From positions 1 to 7,241 of the forward strand of contig CAZLKS010000039.1 in the NCBI GenBank assembly GCA_964560145.1: DNA of 7,241 nucleotides, read 5' to 3'. Positions 5,335-7,241 of this stretch are shown here, in pieces. Position numbers and translations under genes: made by a program. Below the pieces are notes generated by a model. The model worked only from the letters and a program-made list of their open reading frames with translations, ran no database searches and had not been told where the DNA came from. Position 1 is the stretch's first letter. Each line of letters opens with the position of its first letter. Source of the stretch: JAHFLF01 sp964560145. Its GTDB lineage: Bacteria; Patescibacteriota; Minisyncoccia; UBA6257; 1-14-0-10-44-23.

Positions 5335-5405
5335 TGGACCTGGGGAGAATCGAACTCCCCCCTCCTCCTTGCAAAGGAGGCGTTCTACCACTGAACTACA
5401 GGCCC
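5335..5405 (-). tRNA. tRNA-Ala (anticodon UGC)
   Basis: The 71-nt cloverleaf folds fully. The acceptor is GGGCCTG/CAGGTCC with G3:U70, the alanine identity pair. The D-arm is GTTC-AGTGGTA-GAAC. The anticodon arm is CCTCC-TTTGCAA-GGAGG with anticodon TGC, the variable loop has 4 nt, and the T-arm is GGGAG-TTCGATT-CTCCC. The discriminator is A. The 3' CCA is not encoded (the next bases are CTG), so the tail must be added by CCA-adding enzyme. No intron is present. Confidence 0.95.
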
Positions 5406-5445
5406 ATTCTTTTTCTATTCTTTCATTTTACCACCCTAGCCCCTT

Positions 5446-5463
5446 TCCCGATGTGCATCGGGA
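5446..5463. repeat. 18-bp palindromic element
   Basis: TCCCGATG-TG-CATCGGGA is a perfect 8-2-8 inverted repeat, located where the anticodon arm of the tRNA copy would be. It could be an independently mobile or mutationally generated short palindrome of the type scattered in Parcubacteria-like genomes, or a remodelled anticodon stem. Confidence 0.6.
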
Positions 5464-5472
5464 CGTTCTACC

Positions 5473-5492
5473 CCTGCCTACCGGCAGGCAGG
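5473..5492. repeat. 20-bp GC-rich palindromic element inserted in a tRNA copy
   Basis: CCTGCCTACCGGCAGGCAGG is palindromic except for one pair (A5480 against C5485). Comparison with the intact tRNA 70 bp away shows it as a clean insertion into the D-loop without any loss of flanking tRNA sequence. No target-site duplication longer than a base or two is apparent. Confidence 0.7.
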
Positions 5493-5560
5493 ACTGAACT
5501 ACAGGCCCATTTAGTAACTAAGTGAGTTTACAATATCCTCTCGTTTTTGAGAAGCTCTGA

Positions 5561-5653
5561 AACTTTCACTCTCATTCAGTGCGGAGGCGGGAAGATTCTC
5601 CGCCAGAGGCGGATGAGTCTCAGGCTCAGAACTTTGAGTCTCATTCAGTGCGG
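5561..5653. repeat. 24-bp direct repeat at 69-bp spacing
   Basis: The 24 bases at 5561-5584 recur at 5630-5653 with two mismatches; the shared core is TCTCATTCAGTGCGG. The first copy continues into a GGCGG...CCGCC inverted pair and the second into GGGAC-GAT-GTCCC, so each is followed by a short palindrome. This points to a composite repeat unit rather than gene sequence. Confidence 0.65.
5599..5613. repeat. 15-bp palindromic element
   Basis: TCCGCC-AGA-GGCGGA is a perfect 6-3-6 inverted repeat lying between the two copies of the 24-bp direct repeat. It is GC-rich in an otherwise mixed region, like the elements at 5446-5492. Confidence 0.5.
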
Positions 5654-5665
5654 GGACGATGTCCC
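5653..5665. repeat. 13-bp palindromic element
   Basis: GGGAC-GAT-GTCCC is a perfect 5-3-5 inverted repeat immediately following the second copy of the 24-bp direct repeat. On its own it could be chance, but it is the fourth compact GC-rich palindrome within about 220 bp. Confidence 0.4.
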
Positions 5666-5827
5666 GAAGTTTGAACCGAAAAAACGGCTTAACTTCATAA
5701 TTATTGATAAAAGCATACAGGAATTGAGGGCGACGTATAAGGCTCATCCGGAGTGGTTTGAGATACCTCAACCAAAGTCCACTAAGGGCAAGAACGAGGT
5801 AGATTATTCGATTTAGTTCATTTGGTC

Positions 5828-6499
5828 CTATACCGACTTAACCTTTACTCCGAATTTATCAATAAGTGGATGCGGGAAAAGCACACCTTTGTTGAACTCT
5901 TCTTTAAGGACAATGTGCTGAGACCAAACTTTAAGCACATTTACCAATGTATAGTCTAATGCGGTCTCTGGTGTGAACTGACTCAAGAATAAAATATATA
6001 TCTCCGAAAAGGCTTTGAACTTATCCTGATTTCTCGCAATCCAAATACTAAAATCTTTCAGATTAACCAAGCCTATCTTTGAGTTTATGAATATGAGCAA
6101 TACCGTACCTTCCCCTGGCGCGTAATTAGTGAGCTTTGTTCTTTCAAGTGTGCTAATTGCAACTTCTACTGTCTCATCTTTCAATTCCACGATTTCAACT
6201 CCAAGTCTGTCGATTGGTTTTTCTTTGGTAGGTCTATCGGTAGGAGAAATTATATGAAAGTCTGGCGGGTCTTGAATTTGCTGGATGTACCATTCTCGAT
6301 GAGACCACTTCCTAATGGCGTATGTGAAAAGTACGGCAACAAAACTATCCCGCTCCTTGTTTAATCCAGAGCCGTGAAGAAACTTTTTTGTACCAATTTT
6401 TCTAATTAAATCTATCAAACCACCCATTATGTGGTCAGGATGAGTAGGCTTTCCAAGATCTGAATGGTTATCAAATTCTGTTTTACTTATTTCTCTCAT
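5828..6499 (-). CDS. Uncharacterised protein with PD-(D/E)XK nuclease-like pattern
   Basis: This 223-residue soluble protein is not one I can name. Its middle resembles the core of restriction-endonuclease-like folds. PPDFHII (Pro79-Asp80) could be one strand, GVEIVELK (Glu102, Glu105, Lys107) the next, then a helical ISTLERTKLTNY segment and two hydrophobic strands, TVLLIFI (132-138) and EIYILFL (166-172). Pro79-Asp80 followed by Glu105-x-Lys107 fits PD-(D/E)XK, but the register is uncertain and Glu102 may be the true acid. The N-terminal 75 residues are helical and basic. The start codon overlaps the end of the upstream DUF4238 gene by 17 nt, so the two should be translated from one message. 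GGAAAG about 10 nt before the ATG is a possible weak ribosome binding site. No terminator is seen after the stop. Confidence 0.72.
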   Translation of the reverse strand: MREISKTEFDNHSDLGKPTHPDHIMGGLIDLIRKIGTKKFLHGSGLNKERDSFVAVLFTYAIRKWSHREWYIQQIQDPPDFHIISPTDRPTKEKPIDRLGVEIVELKDETVEVAISTLERTKLTNYAPGEGTVLLIFINSKIGLVNLKDFSIWIARNQDKFKAFSEIYILFLSQFTPETALDYTLVNVLKVWSQHIVLKEEFNKGVLFPHPLIDKFGVKVKSV

Positions 6500-7241
6500 T
6501 TTTCATTTGCTTTCCAGCCTTCTTCATTTGATGAAGCATGCCAACAAACCTTTCTAACTCAACAAGAAGCTCTCTATCGCTATGGAAACCAAACCTTATT
6601 GAATTCATTAGGTTATACGCATTTACCTGCTGAACGCGAGCGCGATCATCAGTAACATCCTTTCTCACGAATTTCTTTCCGTGCTCATTTTTTGGATAGA
6701 TAGCAATAATCATTACTTTTGGGCTTAAAACAAAACTTTGCTCCCTTGAAAGGAAGTCATTGCCCCAGAATTCATTGCTAGTTGGCATATCGAGGTACGG
6801 AGCATCAGTTGTTATGAATTCACCCTTACGCGATATAAGTACCTTCCAAAACTTTGCGGCAAGAATATTACTGAACCTGTGCATATCTTTCAGTATTTGG
6901 AGATGGTGCATATTGCCATAGTCCACAGTGAATTCACCCTTGTGCACGAACTCAACCATTTGTTCTTTGGTGAAGCCAGCTTCTTCAAGTCTTGCTTTTG
7001 ATTTCGGATCTTTGTCTAGGTAATGAACCCAATGCTTCATCATTTGTTTTGTAACTTGGTCAGTCATTTCTTTGGACTGATCAAGATATTTCTTTCCCCT
7101 AAAATGGAGAAAAATCATACACTCTGCTAGATGGTATTTTTCAGTCTCGGTAATCTGCTCATAGTTAAGTATTTTCTTCTCAAGCACGGGCAGTTCATTC
7201 GAGAAGATTGCTTCAATTTCTGCAAATTGCTTTTCAATTAT
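6483..7241 (-). CDS. DUF4238-family protein (5' end off window)
   Basis: The minus-strand frame is open right to the window edge, giving 252 visible residues with the N-terminus missing. The GTG at 7187 is internal, because the 18 codons before it continue a family-like helix (IIEKQFAEIEAIFSNELP). The visible order fits DUF4238: the iE..fa.iE helix, a second helix ending in an FLHFRGKKYL segment where relatives have a short hydrophobic-Arg motif, a central helical region, then a KVLISRKGEFITTDAPYL strand pair (about visible residues 134-150) and FVLSPKVMIIAIYP. The C-terminus is Lys-rich. The biochemical function of DUF4238 is not established to my knowledge. About 40-60 N-terminal residues, which often carry a HyvPqfyL motif, should lie beyond the edge. 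It is the first visible gene of an overlapping pair with the nuclease-like protein, suggesting joint action. Confidence 0.78.
   Translation of the reverse strand: MIEKQFAEIEAIFSNELPVLEKKILNYEQITETEKYHLAECMIFLHFRGKKYLDQSKEMTDQVTKQMMKHWVHYLDKDPKSKARLEEAGFTKEQMVEFVHKGEFTVDYGNMHHLQILKDMHRFSNILAAKFWKVLISRKGEFITTDAPYLDMPTSNEFWGNDFLSREQSFVLSPKVMIIAIYPKNEHGKKFVRKDVTDDRARVQQVNAYNLMNSIRFGFHSDRELLVELERFVGMLHQMKKAGKQMKNERNK

Larger units (their letters stand above)
5390..5511. repeat. Direct repeat of the tRNA 5' segment
   Basis: The 19-bp sequence ACTGAACTACAGGCCCATT occurs at 5390-5408 and again at 5493-5511, 103 bp apart in the same orientation. The second copy extends to 28 bp of identity if the palindrome is removed. 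The repeated part is the 5' half of the tRNA plus two flanking bases, rather than the 3' half usually duplicated by tRNA-targeting integrases, which argues for gene duplication rather than an attachment site. Confidence 0.75.
5440..5511 (-). pseudogene. Degenerate tRNA-Ala copy interrupted by two palindromes
   Basis: On the minus strand this begins with the same 5' sequence as the intact tRNA-Ala. The 19 bases at 5493-5511 are identical to 5390-5408, and the nine bases at 5464-5472 are identical to 5381-5389. Between these two blocks, in the D-loop, sits a 20-bp near-palindrome (5473-5492) that the intact gene lacks. Exactly where the anticodon arm should start there is an 18-bp palindrome (5446-5463) instead of CCTCC-TTTGCAA-GGAGG. 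A short AAGGGG stretch may be a trace of the variable region. The T-arm and acceptor 3' strand are missing, so it cannot make a functional alanine tRNA. Confidence 0.75.
5526..5816 (+). pseudogene. Possible C-terminal gene remnant read through palindromic repeats
   Basis: The plus-strand frame is open from 5526 to the TAG at 5814-5816. It has no ATG start and only a TTG at 5547. The first half translates the repeats and palindromes described above and has no protein-like character. From about 5667 it reads KRLNFIIIDKSIQELRATY followed by KAHPEWFEIPQPK, which looks more like a genuine C-terminus with charged helices. It ends 11 bp from the convergent 223-aa gene. It may be a 5'-truncated gene fused to repeat DNA, or coincidental. 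I do not recognise the family, and the opposite strand is also open for 86 codons here, so coding is uncertain. Confidence 0.3.
5406..5827. other. Repeat-rich stretch between tRNA-Ala and the DUF4238 operon
   Basis: These 422 bases contain no firmly identified gene. From left to right they hold a pyrimidine-rich spacer that may include the tRNA promoter (TAAAAT on the minus strand at 5425-5430), the degenerate tRNA copy, four compact palindromes, a 24-bp direct repeat and the possible remnant frame. The mix of fragments suggests a site of repeated insertion and decay next to the tRNA gene. Confidence 0.55.

Noticed and set aside
5390..5511. tRNA direct repeat as attL/attR of an integrated element
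   Set aside because: The repeated part is the 5' half of the tRNA, the interval is only about 100 bp, and no integrase is present.
5334..5525. Plus-strand frame of 63 codons over the tRNA region
   Set aside because: It runs antisense through the intact tRNA-Ala and its degenerate copy, so it is not a protein gene.
5446..5665. CRISPR array
   Set aside because: The palindromes differ from each other, spacing is irregular and there is no repeat-spacer periodicity or cas gene.
5511..5771. Minus-strand frame of 86 codons
   Set aside because: It is composed largely of translated palindromes and direct repeats, with no domain, start signal or conserved look.

Overview
This window looks like a piece of a Candidate Phyla Radiation (Patescibacteria, Parcubacteria-like) chromosome. 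The assignment is an inference from several things: the small protein-dense gene set, few recognisable Shine-Dalgarno sites with some -10 boxes lying almost directly on the start codon, a tail-fibre-like surface protein with a YQGRLT domain, a tRNA gene without encoded CCA, and short GC-rich palindromes of a type I associate with these genomes. No ribosomal or phylogenetic marker is present, so it remains tentative.

Left part (1-2300). A large secreted repeat protein runs leftward off the window on the minus strand. Its N-terminus has a signal peptide and a YQGRLT-type domain, followed by Gly/Thr/Asn/Ala-rich beta repeats. A 448-bp A+T-rich intergenic region separates it from a divergent small excisionase-family (MerR-like) helix-turn-helix protein. 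That region holds a hairpin in the leader of the surface gene, DnaA-box-like 9-mers, repeated GTTAAC motifs and a good sigma70-type promoter for the HTH gene. A strong bidirectional terminator closes the HTH gene.

Middle (2300-5150), all minus strand. In genomic order the genes are an RBBP9/YdeN-like serine hydrolase fused to a Trbp111/MetG-C-type tRNA-binding OB fold, a DUF1761 membrane protein, an unrecognised 149-aa protein, a guanine-deaminase-like zinc nucleoside deaminase, and a GIY-YIG (UPF0213-type) small nuclease. These look like separately transcribed housekeeping or accessory genes, except that the GIY-YIG gene and the deaminase are only 7 bp apart.

Right part (5150-7241). A minus-strand tRNA-Ala(UGC) gene is preceded by a degenerate copy of its own 5' half. 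In that copy a 20-bp palindrome sits in the D-loop and an 18-bp palindrome replaces the anticodon arm. Further palindromes and a 69-bp-spaced direct repeat lie just beyond, within what may be a remnant plus-strand reading frame. The window ends in a two-gene overlapping minus-strand operon: a DUF4238 protein, truncated by the right edge, and a 223-aa protein with a PD-(D/E)XK-like pattern. The tRNA-adjacent, repeat-rich setting and A+T-richer appearance suggest an accessory island, and this pair is the best candidate here for an undescribed system.
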